Shown: piece after piece, positions 13,517-13,600 of the stretch
Layout of the letters: every line of letters begins with the position of its first letter
How positions within the stretch are numbered: the first letter of the stretch is position 1
Source: Baffinella frigidus
Lineage: Eukaryota > Cryptophyceae > Cryptomonadales > Baffinellaceae
NCBI GenBank assembly: GCA_026770585.1
Contig: MU646843.1
Coordinates: 76,399-89,998, forward strand
Length of the DNA: 13,600 nucleotides
Reading direction: 5' to 3'
Program-made: the position numbers and the translations under genes
Notes under the pieces: generated by a model
Seen by the model: the letters and a program-made list of their open reading frames with translations, nothing else
Told to the model about the DNA's origin: nothing
Databases searched by the model: none

Positions 13517-13600
13517 TATACCCTACACCCTAAACCCCACACCCTACACCCTACACCCTACACCCTACACCCTACACCCTACACCCTACACCCCACACCC
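13517..13600. repeat. CCCTACA telomere-like tract at the right edge
   Basis: CACCCTA heptamers with occasional CCCTAAA and CCCCACA run from just after the exon M donor to the window end. They are of the same type as the tracts at 2485-2568 and 2830-2900. Confidence 0.95.

Noticed and set aside
13517-13600. Chromosome end, because of the telomere-like tract at the window edge
   Set aside because: The same tract types occur inside several introns. The tract is degenerate, directly follows a splice donor, and exon M needs a downstream partner.
1-13600. tRNA, rRNA or other structured RNA gene
   Set aside because: I saw no tRNA cloverleaf or rRNA-like stretch. The hairpins present are inverted-repeat elements or slipped repeats.

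Overview
This is eukaryotic nuclear DNA. Only about 8% of it (about 1.1 kb of 13.6 kb) looks protein-coding, and that part belongs to the internal section of one multi-exon gene on the + strand. I assembled 13 exons (A to M, 482 to 13515) that join in one reading frame of about 364 codons. They encode the end of one fibronectin type III (FN3) domain, three further FN3 domains and the start of another. Neither end of the gene is in the window. I found no second gene, no RNA gene and no prokaryotic feature.

Organism. All 13 exons follow the pattern AG|G at the acceptor, donors are weak after the first two bases, and one donor is GC in all five of its copies. Introns are full of plant-type telomere-like CCCTAAA heptamers and of short terminal-inverted-repeat (TIR) elements. 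Together these point to a dinoflagellate or related alga. This is an inference and I would not name a genus.

Layout. 1-481 is non-coding with a (CT)n tract. FN3 domain 1 is exons B-E (1320-4838), domain 2 is exons E-H (4709-9077), domain 3 is exons I-L (9793-12773), and domain 4 starts in exon M (13400-13515). Introns of roughly 0.5 to 1.6 kb separate the exons.

The striking feature is how the introns are built. Almost every complete exon is surrounded by truncated copies of itself ('echoes'). Copies upstream of the complete exon keep the splice acceptor and the 5' part of the exon. Copies downstream keep the 3' part and the splice donor. This is what repeated tandem duplication across exon-intron boundaries would leave.

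Over this lie several families of short non-autonomous TIR elements, here called T/V, U, W, X, Y and Z, plus inverted-repeat cassettes that enclose exon echoes. One element (X3, 5779-5897) fills the space between an exon E echo and an exon F echo exactly, from GT to AG, as an introner would. Telomere-like tracts of at least four sequence variants occur in both orientations and fill much of the remaining intron space.
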